A DNA stretch of 64,000 bases from positions 1 to 64,000 of the forward strand of contig VFZC01000010.1 in NCBI GenBank assembly GCA_016871355.1. The letters are read 5' to 3'. Origin of the DNA: Actinomycetota bacterium (GTDB lineage Bacteria > Actinomycetota > Acidimicrobiia > Acidimicrobiales > Ilumatobacteraceae). Position 1 is the stretch's first letter; every line of letters starts with the position of its first letter. Of the stretch, positions 53,459 to 61,310 are shown piece by piece. The notes under the pieces are model-generated. The model was not told where the DNA came from. It did not search any database and was given only the letters and a program-made list of their open reading frames with translations. The translations under genes were made by a program, and so were the position numbers.

Positions 53459-54130
53459 TTACTTCTGGGGGGCGATCGACTCGATGGAAACAGCGGGCAG
53501 CACGACGCTCACGCAACCCGACCGAACCGACACACTCACGGTGTCGGCGACGGCGATGTTGCTCACACCACGCGCGCGACTTCCCTCCAGTGACGAGTCG
53601 TCGAGGGCCCAACGCAAGCCCGTGGTCGTCACGCCGTGGGCCGATCCGGCCAACGGTACGAGGCTCACCGTGCGCCCGACTTCGGTGCCGAACCGCGCTC
53701 GACGGCCACCGTGCACGATGTGCATGCGATCGTCACCGACCCACGCCGTGAGCCGATCGAGGCGAGCCAGATCGGGAGCGGCCAGAGCGGCCAGCACGCC
53801 GAGCACGTGATCGAAACGATCACCGCCACCCCACAGAACCGTGAGTTCGGTGGCGCCGTCGGCCAAGGCGTGGGCGAGCGCGAGTTCGGTGTCGGTGAAG
53901 TCCTTGTCGGGACGAGCCTCCTCGATGTGCGAGCCGTGGGCGCGCGCTCGATCGACGTCGACGATCGAATCCATGTCACCGATCACCACGTGTGGTATGA
54001 GGTCGAGGGCCAGCGCATGGTCGAAGCCCGAGTCGGCGCAGATCACCACGTCGACGTTTCCGAGCGTGGGCAGGACGTAGCGGCGCGGAGCATCACCGCC
54101 GATGACCAGAAGTGCGTGTCGTTGAGCCAT
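53459..54130 (-). CDS. thiN: Thiamine pyrophosphokinase
   Basis: A 223-residue kinase: ALLVIGGDAPRRYVLP, VVICADSGFDHALALDLIPHVVIGDMDSI (metal-binding DxDS), ARPDKDFTDTELALAHAL (DKDxTDxE, catalytic), LWGGGDRFDHVLGVLAAL (substrate cleft), and a C-terminal thiamine-binding barrel (VSLVPLAGSAHGVTTTGLRWAL). It makes TPP directly from thiamine and ATP. Being first behind a TPP riboswitch and followed by thiBPQ makes uptake and activation one regulated unit. Confidence 0.93.
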   Translation of the reverse strand: MAQRHALLVIGGDAPRRYVLPTLGNVDVVICADSGFDHALALDLIPHVVIGDMDSIVDVDRARAHGSHIEEARPDKDFTDTELALAHALADGATELTVLWGGGDRFDHVLGVLAALAAPDLARLDRLTAWVGDDRMHIVHGGRRARFGTEVGRTVSLVPLAGSAHGVTTTGLRWALDDSSLEGSRARGVSNIAVADTVSVSVRSGCVSVVLPAVSIESIAPQK

Positions 54131-54132
54131 CC

Positions 54133-54226
54133 GATTCCCTCCGCTGGAATTACCCAGATCAGGTTCTCGGGTCGGTGGCGGCGACCACCCTCTCAGCCCG
54201 CCGATCCAGCGAGCTCCCCGTCCCTT
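54133..54226 (-). ncRNA. TPP riboswitch (THI element)
   Basis: On the minus strand it has GGGGAGCTC, the GGGCTGAGAGGGT box, a P3-type stem, then GACCCGAGAACCTGATCTGG and GTAATTCCAGCGGAGGGAA, all hallmarks of THI-box aptamers. The GGAGGG near its 3' end lies about 6 nt before the pyrophosphokinase ATG, so the aptamer's own 3' strand holds the ribosome site. No separate terminator fits in the gap; control is probably translational. Confidence 0.93.
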
Positions 54227-54229
54227 CCC

Positions 54230-54235
54230 ACGCTA
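54230..54235 (-). promoter_or_regulatory. -10 of the TPP-riboswitch operon
   Basis: TAGCGT on the minus strand puts the transcript start within a few bases of the aptamer 5' end. The remaining 80 bp to the divergent SDR gene show only a possible TAGAAC hexamer for that gene. Confidence 0.4.
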
Positions 54236-54317
54236 CCCAACGCTCGGGCCGAACGCGCAACCAGGACGACCGACTAGAACAAATGTGTCGAACCAATTCT
54301 GACGAGATGGGAAACTC

Positions 54318-55094
54318 ATGGCAGGTGAACTGACGGGTCGGGTGGCACTGGTGACGGGCGGCGGTCGCGGCATCGGTCGCGGGATCAGCGAGTTGCTCGC
54401 GGCCCACGGTGCCAGTGTGGCCGTCAACTATCGGCGCGATCGCGAGGCCGCCGACGAGACGGTGGCGGCCATCACCGCCGCGGGCGGAAGTGCGCGCGCG
54501 TACGACGGTTCGGTGGACGATCCCGATGCGGTGGCCGCCATGGTCGAACGCGTGGTGGCCGATTTCGGTTTCGTCGACATCTTGGTGTGCAACGCGGGTA
54601 TCGCGTCACGCGGTCGGGCGGTGGCCGATACCGAGCCGAGTGAACTGCAGTCGTTGATCGCCACGCACGCTCTTGGTCCTCATTACTTGTCGCGCTGCGT
54701 TCTGCCGTCGATGCGCACTCGGGGGCGGGGCGACATCGTGATGATTTCGTCGGTGGCCACGTCGCACATGTCGGCCAACGGCGCGCCGTACAACATGGGC
54801 AAGGCAGCGATGGAAGCGTTGGCTTCCACGTTGGCCAAGGAAGAGCGACCGTTCGGAATCCACGTGAACGTAGTGGCGCCCGGCCTGGTGGAGACCGATA
54901 TGGGTGTTCGGCTCGCTCGGGCCATGACCGGCCAGCGCGAACTGGCCGACTTGCGCAGTCTCGATGCCGGGTCGCCGTTCGGTCGGGTGTGTCAGCCACT
55001 CGACGTGGCCAATGTGGTGTTGTGGCTGTGCGGTGAGGGCGCGTCGTACGTGACCGGGCAGCGCATCGAGTGTGACGGAGGCGGTCCGCGCTGA
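54318..55094 (+). CDS. Short-chain dehydrogenase/reductase
   Basis: A 258-residue classical SDR: VALVTGGGRGIGRGISELLAAHG (TGxxxGIG), VDILVCNAGIASRG (NAG), VMISSVATSH with the catalytic Ser, APYNMGKAAMEALASTLAKE with Tyr-x3-Lys, NVVAPGLVETDM, and C-terminal ASYVTGQRIECDGG. It is complete, unlike the remnant at 16553. It resembles 3-oxoacyl-ACP-reductase-like SDRs; the substrate cannot be named. A TGGGAAA sequence precedes the ATG by 4 nt. Confidence 0.85.
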   Translation: MAGELTGRVALVTGGGRGIGRGISELLAAHGASVAVNYRRDREAADETVAAITAAGGSARAYDGSVDDPDAVAAMVERVVADFGFVDILVCNAGIASRGRAVADTEPSELQSLIATHALGPHYLSRCVLPSMRTRGRGDIVMISSVATSHMSANGAPYNMGKAAMEALASTLAKEERPFGIHVNVVAPGLVETDMGVRLARAMTGQRELADLRSLDAGSPFGRVCQPLDVANVVLWLCGEGASYVTGQRIECDGGGPR

Positions 55095-55120
55095 CCCGAA
55101 GGGGTGGCGCGATCGAGGGG

Positions 55121-55126
55121 TAGCCT
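55121..55126 (+). promoter_or_regulatory. Leaderless -10 of nfuA
   Basis: TAGCCT, GACCTC, then GTG at 55133. Confidence 0.5.
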
Positions 55127-55132
55127 GACCTC

Positions 55133-55771
55133 GTGAGTCCGGCTCAGAGCCCCCTTGCTTCGTCGGCAGCGGTGTCCGAGCCGATCATCGAGATCACTCC
55201 CACCGCGCACGCCGAACTCATCAAGCTGCGCGACGCCGAGGAAGACGCGGCGTCACTCGGCTTGCGACTCGAGATCGTCAGTGGTCCGGGTGAAGAGTTC
55301 AAGTATGACTTGTCACTCGACGAGTTCCGCAAGGCGGCGTTCAGCGACGAAGTGCGCACTCACGACGGACTCAAGGTGATCGTTCCGGCCAAGGACGTCG
55401 AATTGTTGCAGGGAGCCGTTCTCGATTTCACCTCCTCGGGTGGTCTCGTGATTCGCAACCCCAACCGTCCGCAGGCACCGATGGTGGAAGGCCTCGTGAA
55501 GGACGACGAACTGTCGGCCGAGATCGAGTCGGTGATCGCCGTCGACGTGAACCCGGCCCTGGCCGCTCACGGTGGCTTCGTCACCTACGTGGGCCACGAC
55601 GGCGACGGCACCGCGTTCCTCACGATGGGCGGCGGTTGCCACGGTTGCTCCATGAGCCGCATGACGATGCTCGAAGGTGTGCAGACCACCGTGGTCGAGA
55701 AGATTCCGGCCATCGCGCGCGTGCGCGATCTCACCGACCACACGTCGGGTGAGAACCCGTACTACCGCTGA
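55133..55771 (+). CDS. nfuA: NfuA-type Fe-S cluster carrier
   Basis: A 212-residue protein in two parts. Residues ~18-105 form a degenerate A-type (HesB/IscA-like) domain without the three cluster cysteines (EITPTAHAELIKLRDAEEDAASLGLRLEI). Residues ~120-195 form the Nfu domain with NPALAAHGGFVTYVG and the cluster-binding CxxC in GGGCHGCSMSRMTMLEGV. It passes [4Fe-4S] clusters to target enzymes. The leaderless GTG at 55133 follows TAGCCT; a GTG 13 codons later is an alternative. The Nfu-N protein at 14977 is a separate gene. Confidence 0.9.
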   Translation: MSPAQSPLASSAAVSEPIIEITPTAHAELIKLRDAEEDAASLGLRLEIVSGPGEEFKYDLSLDEFRKAAFSDEVRTHDGLKVIVPAKDVELLQGAVLDFTSSGGLVIRNPNRPQAPMVEGLVKDDELSAEIESVIAVDVNPALAAHGGFVTYVGHDGDGTAFLTMGGGCHGCSMSRMTMLEGVQTTVVEKIPAIARVRDLTDHTSGENPYYR

Positions 55772-55801
55772 TCGTTTTCCGACCCGGTCGCGGACGCGCC
55801 G

Positions 55802-57520
55802 TCAGTTCTGTGGGCCGCGCACCAAACGGCCCGGTAGTTCGCCCGTGAATTCGTCGTGGTCGATCGTCTGCACGCCGTTCACGAACGTGGCCACGTAACC
55901 GGTTCCGTGCTGCACGAGACGCCGCGCTCCCGACGGCAGATCGAACGCCATGCGGGGCACGTCGAAGCCGAGTGAGTCGTAGTCGATCACGTTGATGTCG
56001 GCGCGTAGACCCGGCGCCACCAAACCCCGATCGCGCAGACCGTAGAACTCGGCCGTCTGGCGGGTTTGACGGTGGACCACGTACTCGAGCGGCAGCTTGG
56101 GGCCGCGCGAACGATCGCGCGTCCAGTGAGTGAGCATGAACGTGGGCATTCCGCCGTCGCAGATCGCGCCGCAATGGGCGCCGGCATCGGAGAGCCCCAT
56201 GCGCGTGTGCGGATGCAGATGCGCTTCGTACGTCATGGAGAGATCGCCGTACGAGTAGTTGAAGAACGGCGCGTAGATCATGCCGTTGCCGTCGTCGGAC
56301 GTGAGTTGATCGAGAATGATTTCCTGAGTGGTGCGTCCGGTGCGGGCCGCGATTCCAGCGACCGAATCCTCGCGTCGCGGTTCGTAATCGATGTCGGCAC
56401 CGTTCACGAGCCACATGCCGTCGGCCTTCTCGAGCACCAACTTGGCGAACAGACCACCGTCGGCTGGCATCTCGTGCACGATGCGACGACGTCGCTCGGG
56501 ATCGGCGAGCGCAGCCAGTCGCTCGGTCATCGGGAGGTGCTGGATTTCGGCGTAGGCCGGATGGAAGAGAAGCGGATGCACGCTGCCGTGCAGGCAGTAC
56601 ATGATGCCGATGGAGCGCCCGGCCACTTGTGTGTAAATCGGAATGCCGTCGGCGTGGGCCTCGTGGAGGAGGCGGAGAACTTCGCGCCACAGATCGGGTG
56701 ACTGATCGGTCTGGCTGAGGTTCACGCTGATCGGGCGACCGGTGCGGCGCACGAGTTCGCGCATCCAGTCCCATTCCTCGAACGGAACCCGAATGTGTTC
56801 GGGCGAGAACTGGAAGTTGCCGTGACCGACGCGGGCCATCGCGTCGGCGATGGCGAACAACTCGTCGGAAGCGACCATGGTGCCGGGCACGAGCTCGCCA
56901 CTCTTCGACTTGTGCAACGGTGTGCGGCTGGTGGAGAAACCGAGGGCGCCGGCGCGCAGCGCGTCTTCCACCAGATCGGCCATGCGCAACGCGTCGTCGG
57001 CGGAAGCCGGTTCGTTGTCGGCTCCGCGTTGACCCATCACGTAGGCGCGCAGTGGACCATGTGCGATCTGGGTGCCGATGTCGAGCACGTACTCGCGTCC
57101 ACCCACCACGTCGAGGTACTCGCCGAAGGTTTCCCACTGCCAATCGATGCCGTCGCTCATGGCCGAACCCGGAATGTCCTCGACACCTTCCATGAGTTCG
57201 ATGAGCCACTGATGACGATCGGGGTGAGCCGGCGCGAACCCGACCCCGCAGTTGCCCATCACCGCGGTGGTGACGCCGTGCCACGAACTCGGTGTGAGCC
57301 ACGGGTCCCACGAGACCTGCGCGTCGTAATGCGTGTGCACGTCGACGAAGCCCGGTGTGACGAGACGACCGGCCGCGTCGATCGTGCGCGAGGCACGCGT
57401 GGCCCGGCCGGGTTCGGTCACCTCGGTGATGCGACCGTTGTCGATGGTGATGTCGGCCATGCGCGCGGGCCCACCCGAACCGTCGACGAGATGGGCGTTG
57501 GTGATCGCGATCTCAGCCAT
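55802..57520 (-). CDS. N-acyl-D-amino-acid deacylase-like amidohydrolase
   Basis: A 572-residue amidohydrolase-superfamily protein (D-aminoacylase branch): EIAITNAHLVDGSGGPARMADI, VTPGFVDVHTHYDAQVSWDPWLTPSSWHGVTTAVMGNCGVGFAP (first metal-binding HxH), LGFSTSRTPLHKSKSG, VNLSQTDQSPDLW, LSDAGAHCGAICDGGMPTFMLTHW (late metal Asp), and a C-terminal small domain (LRADINVIDYDSLG). It probably removes an acyl group from an amide substrate. The ATG at 57520 is the family start; the track's 103 extra codons overlap the phosphatase gene. Confidence 0.85.
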   Translation of the reverse strand: MAEIAITNAHLVDGSGGPARMADITIDNGRITEVTEPGRATRASRTIDAAGRLVTPGFVDVHTHYDAQVSWDPWLTPSSWHGVTTAVMGNCGVGFAPAHPDRHQWLIELMEGVEDIPGSAMSDGIDWQWETFGEYLDVVGGREYVLDIGTQIAHGPLRAYVMGQRGADNEPASADDALRMADLVEDALRAGALGFSTSRTPLHKSKSGELVPGTMVASDELFAIADAMARVGHGNFQFSPEHIRVPFEEWDWMRELVRRTGRPISVNLSQTDQSPDLWREVLRLLHEAHADGIPIYTQVAGRSIGIMYCLHGSVHPLLFHPAYAEIQHLPMTERLAALADPERRRRIVHEMPADGGLFAKLVLEKADGMWLVNGADIDYEPRREDSVAGIAARTGRTTQEIILDQLTSDDGNGMIYAPFFNYSYGDLSMTYEAHLHPHTRMGLSDAGAHCGAICDGGMPTFMLTHWTRDRSRGPKLPLEYVVHRQTRQTAEFYGLRDRGLVAPGLRADINVIDYDSLGFDVPRMAFDLPSGARRLVQHGTGYVATFVNGVQTIDHDEFTGELPGRLVRGPQN

Positions 57521-57530
57521 GCGAGACCGG

Positions 57531-57536
57531 ACCCTA
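57531..57536 (-). promoter_or_regulatory. Candidate -10 of the amidohydrolase gene
   Basis: TAGGGT on the minus strand lies 10 nt before the ATG and overlaps the TAG stop of the upstream phosphatase gene. Confidence 0.3.
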
Positions 57537-58310
57537 ACAGAGGCGCGCGATGACCTCGTCGTGCAGTCGGCCGTTGGACGACACGGCCGAATCGTTCTCG
57601 AACGTGCGTACTCCGGTGCGATCGGTGAGTCGTCCGCCGGCCGCTTCGACCACCGCTTGCACCGCGGCGATGTCGTACGGAGCGAGGCCGATGGCATCGA
57701 TCGCGACGTCGATGGCCCCTTCGGCGACGAGCATGTGTTGCCAGAAGTCGCCGTAACCGCGCGCTCGATACGACTGCTGCTGCAGTTCGACCAAACGCGA
57801 CGTGAGACCGAGGTGATCCCAGCCGGCATTGAAGGTGACGCTCACCTGCGCGTCGGCGATGCGAGACGTGTCGGCCACGCGAATGCGATGACCGTTGGCG
57901 AAAGCACCGTCGTCGGTACTCGACCACCAGCGACGGCCGAGGGCCGGTGCCGACACCACACCCACCACAGGTCCGCGATCGACGTGCGTGAGCGCGATGA
58001 GCGTGGCCCACACCGGAACGCCGCGCACGAAGTTCGACGTGCCATCGATCGGGTCGATGACCCAACGCCAGGGCGAAGCCGACGAACCACGCGTGCCGTG
58101 TTCTTCGCCGAACACCGCGTGATCGGGACGATCGGCGACGAGCCGATCGACGATGGCCGCCTCGGCGCCACGATCGATCTCGGTCACTTCCGATTTGTCG
58201 GCCTTGCGTGACACCGAGAAGGCGCGGGCTTCGAACGCCGGGAGAGTGATCGCGTCGGCGAGATCGGCCAGAGCGAGCCCCAGGCTCAACTCGCGGGCGA
58301 GATCGCTCAT
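57534..58310 (-). CDS. hisN: Inositol monophosphatase family protein, probably histidinol-phosphatase
   Basis: A 258-residue IMPase-fold enzyme: DLARELSLGLALADLADAITL, RKADKSEVTEIDRGAEAAI, FGEEHG (first metal Glu), the WVIDPIDGTSNFVRGVPVWATLIAL metal-binding motif, and a C-terminal GLAPYDIAAVQAVVEAAGG with the last metal Asp. Actinobacterial HisN proteins look like this and dephosphorylate histidinol phosphate; an inositol monophosphatase is the alternative. The ATG at 58310 overlaps the dxs stop by 4 bp. Confidence 0.82.
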   Translation of the reverse strand: MSDLARELSLGLALADLADAITLPAFEARAFSVSRKADKSEVTEIDRGAEAAIVDRLVADRPDHAVFGEEHGTRGSSASPWRWVIDPIDGTSNFVRGVPVWATLIALTHVDRGPVVGVVSAPALGRRWWSSTDDGAFANGHRIRVADTSRIADAQVSVTFNAGWDHLGLTSRLVELQQQSYRARGYGDFWQHMLVAEGAIDVAIDAIGLAPYDIAAVQAVVEAAGGRLTDRTGVRTFENDSAVSSNGRLHDEVIARLC

Positions 58311-60253
58311 GAACGAGCGGCGTCGACGGCCGCGACGATGCCTTCGGCGTCGAGGCCGAGTTGGCTCAACAAGCGATCGGGCTTGGCGTGGGGCAGGAAC
58401 TTGGTGGGAACACCGAGGACGGTCACGCGCGTGTCGGTGCGCCGTTCGGCGATCTGGGTGGCGATCGATGCGCCGATGCCACCTTCGCGAATTCCGTCTT
58501 CGGCCGTGATGACGAATCGGTGGGCGGCCGCGTCGTCGATCATGGCCGGGTCGAGCGGCGCGCACGAGCGAACGTCCCACACCGTCACCGGGGTTCCGTT
58601 GGCACCCAGTCGTTCGGCGGCCTTCATCGCGGCCGCGACCATCTTGCCCACGGCGAGAATGGCCACACCGCCGTCACCTTGCTGCAACTTGCGCGCTTCG
58701 AGACCCGAGCCCACGTCATCGGCCGCGACCTGCCGGGCCGCGCCCTTCGGATAGCGAATGACCACCGGGCCGGCATCGGCCAGACGAAGTGCGTCGTGAA
58801 ACATCTGCTGCAGTTCTTGTGCGCTCGACGGTGCGAGCACTCTCATGCCGGGCACCTTGGCGAGCAGCGCCATGTCGTACACGCCGTGATGGCTCGGGCC
58901 GTCGTCACCGGTGATGCCGGCCCGATCGAGGCAGAACACCACGGGAAGACGATGCAAAGCAACGTCGTAGACGACTTGGTCCCAGCCGCGCGACAAGAAC
59001 GTGGAGTAGATGGCGACGACCGGGCGAAGTCCGCCCATGGCCATGCCGGCGGCGCCGGTGACCGCGTGCTGTTCGGCGATACCCACGTCGAAGAAGCGCT
59101 CGGGGAAGCGTGATTGGAAGGGAAGCAGACCAGTGGGTCCGGGCATGGCCGCGGTGATGGCGACGATGCGCGGGTCGGCTTCGGCTTCCTTGATGATCGA
59201 ATCGGCGAAGGCCTGGGTGTAGCCGGTGGGAACGGCCTTGGGTGGCCCAATGGCCGGATCGAACACCGGGGCGTCGTGCAAGTGCTTCTCGTCGTCGTCT
59301 TCGGCGGGCGAGTAACCCCTGCCCTTCTGCGTGAGAACGTGCACCACGATGGGGCCCTCACCCGAGAGGTCTTCGGCGTTGCGCAGCGCGTTCTCGAGTT
59401 CGCGAACGTTGTGACCGTCGATCGGACCGATGTAACGAACGCCGAGTGCTTCGAAGAACGACGGCGGCTGCAAGAACTCGCGCACCGCGGCTTTGACGGC
59501 TTCGACACCCTTCTCGGCCTGCTGACCCACCACGGGCAAGTTCTGCAACCAGGCTTCGATGCGACGCTGACGCTGCACGTACACCGGGTTCATTCGGATA
59601 CGAGTGAGGCCGGCCGACAACTTCTCGGTGATGCGGTCGGGGAGAGCGGCGCGTTCGAGCGCGGCCGTGTCGCTCTCGTCGGACGTCAACTGCTGCGTGA
59701 GGTTGGAGATGGTGGGCGCGTAACTGCGTCCGTTGTCGTTGAGGACGACGATGACGCGACGCCTGCTGTGGCCGAGGTTGTTGAGGGCCTCGTACGCCAT
59801 ACCGCCGGTCATGGAGCCATCGCCGATGACGGCCACGATGTGACGGTGTTGGTCGACGCCGGCATCGCGCGCGACGGCGAGGCCGTACGCGTACGACAGC
59901 ACGGTGGAGGCGTGGCTGTTCTCGATGTAGTCGTGACGGCTCTCTTCACGGCTCGGGTAGCCCGAGAGTCCGTCGGCTTGGCGTAGCGATGCGAAACGAT
60001 CGGCCCGGCCGGTCACGATCTTGTGCACGTAGGCCTGGTGGCCGGTGTCCCAGAGAATCGCGTCGCGCGGTGAGTCGAACACGCGATGCAAAGCGAGAGT
60101 CAGTTCGACCGCGCCGAGGTTCGATCCGAGGTGGCCACCGTTGTCGGCCACCGCCCGCACGATGAAGTCGCGGATTTCGCCGCCGAGTTCGTCGAGTTCG
60201 GGGTACGACATCCGACGCAGATCGCTCGGCTGACGAATCGAGTCCAGAGGCAT
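58307..60253 (-). CDS. dxs: 1-deoxy-D-xylulose-5-phosphate synthase
   Basis: A 648-residue ThDP transketolase-like enzyme: HLGSNLGAVELTLALHRVFDSPRDAILWDTGHQAYVHKI, VIGDGSMTGGMAYEALNN (ThDP-Mg GDG), YIGPIDGHNV, FDVGIAEQHAVTGAAGMAMGGLRPVVAIYSTFL, FCLDRAGITGDDGPSHHGVYD, and a C-terminal transketolase domain. It starts the MEP isoprenoid pathway from pyruvate and glyceraldehyde-3-phosphate. TAGCGT lies 9 nt before the ATG. It leads a leftward operon with the HisN-like phosphatase. Confidence 0.96.
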   Translation of the reverse strand: MPLDSIRQPSDLRRMSYPELDELGGEIRDFIVRAVADNGGHLGSNLGAVELTLALHRVFDSPRDAILWDTGHQAYVHKIVTGRADRFASLRQADGLSGYPSREESRHDYIENSHASTVLSYAYGLAVARDAGVDQHRHIVAVIGDGSMTGGMAYEALNNLGHSRRRVIVVLNDNGRSYAPTISNLTQQLTSDESDTAALERAALPDRITEKLSAGLTRIRMNPVYVQRQRRIEAWLQNLPVVGQQAEKGVEAVKAAVREFLQPPSFFEALGVRYIGPIDGHNVRELENALRNAEDLSGEGPIVVHVLTQKGRGYSPAEDDDEKHLHDAPVFDPAIGPPKAVPTGYTQAFADSIIKEAEADPRIVAITAAMPGPTGLLPFQSRFPERFFDVGIAEQHAVTGAAGMAMGGLRPVVAIYSTFLSRGWDQVVYDVALHRLPVVFCLDRAGITGDDGPSHHGVYDMALLAKVPGMRVLAPSSAQELQQMFHDALRLADAGPVVIRYPKGAARQVAADDVGSGLEARKLQQGDGGVAILAVGKMVAAAMKAAERLGANGTPVTVWDVRSCAPLDPAMIDDAAAHRFVITAEDGIREGGIGASIATQIAERRTDTRVTVLGVPTKFLPHAKPDRLLSQLGLDAEGIVAAVDAARS

Positions 60254-60262
60254 AGCGCCGTC

Positions 60263-60268
60263 ACGCTA
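60263..60268 (-). promoter_or_regulatory. Candidate -10 of dxs
   Basis: TAGCGT on the minus strand, 9 nt before the ATG at 60253. Confidence 0.4.
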
Positions 60269-60322
60269 GCCCTGGTTCCGAAGGAGTGCCCGGCCCGAAT
60301 CGGGCGTGTGACCGCTGGCTGG

Positions 60323-61225
60323 TCAGGTGGTCGCGAACTGGGCCTCGTGCTTGCGGTCGAGACGGTTCTGGTTCCAACGATGGACGCCCCAACCGACCAA
60401 CGCGCCCGCACCGAGCACCAGCTGACCACCCACGCCGTCGATCCAGTAGTGGTTGCCGGTGACCACGATGCAAAAGAGCGTGGCGGCCGGATACAAGAGC
60501 ATGGCGATCTTGGTCCAGCGTCGTCGCAAGAGCGGCCACATCGCGAACGCGCACCAACTGGCCCACCCGATGTGCATGCTCGGCATGGCGGCGTACTGGT
60601 TCGAAATCGATTTCATGGTGTCGGAGTCGAAGGTCCACAACGCGGCCCCGTACTCGGGAAGGGTGTCGACGAATCCGAACGTTCCGTCGTCCTCGGTGCC
60701 CACGAGACCGTCGGCACCCTTGTCGCGTAGCGGGCTCTCGATGCAGACGCCGCCGTAGCCGCCGCGAACCGGATCGGGACACTGAGCATCGAGCAGGCGC
60801 GGGGGCATCACCGGAAACAGCGAGAAGCCGACGATGCCGAGCGCGGTGGTGATGGCCAGCGTGTTGCGCCACTGCGGAAACACGCCGGGCCGTTTGAAGA
60901 ACAAGATCCAGAAGACACCGAGCGTGACCACGAAGTGCGCGGTGCCGTAGTACACGTTCCAGAAGCGGATGAACCAATCCCAATTGAGGAACCAGTCCTG
61001 GACGCTCTCCTCGTGGTAGAGGCCGATGAAGCGCTCGAGCCGAATGAGACGTTCGGCGTTGTTGAAGGCTTGTTCGGGAATGCCGTCGGCGGCGATGTGC
61101 GACGAGCCGAACAGATTGCGGGTCCAGGAGTACACCACGTAGAAGGCGCCCATGATGAGCGCCTCTTTCCACCAGTACGTGCGGTGAACACGGGCCGGTA
61201 CGGCTTCGGTCGCCGCAGTTTCCAC
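60323..61225 (-). CDS. PAP2 superfamily membrane protein, Aur1/inositolphosphotransferase-like
   Basis: A 300-residue membrane protein with about six helices. The catalytic PAP2 motifs are YAAMPSMHIGWASW (SxHxxW, first His) and GNHYWIDGVGGQLVLG (HxxxD), the spacing seen in Aur1/Ipt1-type PAP2 enzymes. An extracytoplasmic loop with two cysteines (LDAQCPDPVRGGYGGVC) precedes them. It may move or remove a phosphoinositol or phosphate head group on a lipid. The start is GTG at 61225, six nt after TAGATT. The 598-aa track ORF that covers this gene is antisense to tldD and not real. Confidence 0.8.
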   Translation of the reverse strand: METAATEAVPARVHRTYWWKEALIMGAFYVVYSWTRNLFGSSHIAADGIPEQAFNNAERLIRLERFIGLYHEESVQDWFLNWDWFIRFWNVYYGTAHFVVTLGVFWILFFKRPGVFPQWRNTLAITTALGIVGFSLFPVMPPRLLDAQCPDPVRGGYGGVCIESPLRDKGADGLVGTEDDGTFGFVDTLPEYGAALWTFDSDTMKSISNQYAAMPSMHIGWASWCAFAMWPLLRRRWTKIAMLLYPAATLFCIVVTGNHYWIDGVGGQLVLGAGALVGWGVHRWNQNRLDRKHEAQFATT

Positions 61226-61231
61226 GCCTGG

Positions 61232-61304
61232 AATCTAGGTCGCCGAGAGGCCGGGTCACTCTCCCGCTCGCCGACCCTCCCGTGCGCCACCTCGTTCCTA
61301 GACT
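61232..61304. promoter_or_regulatory. Divergent leaderless promoters of the PAP2 gene and tldD
   Basis: Leftward TAGATT (complement of 61232-61237) is followed by CCAGGC and GTG. Rightward TAGACT (61299-61304) is followed by CGGCCC and GTG. Both have exactly 6-nt spacers. Confidence 0.55.
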
Positions 61305-61310
61305 CGGCCC

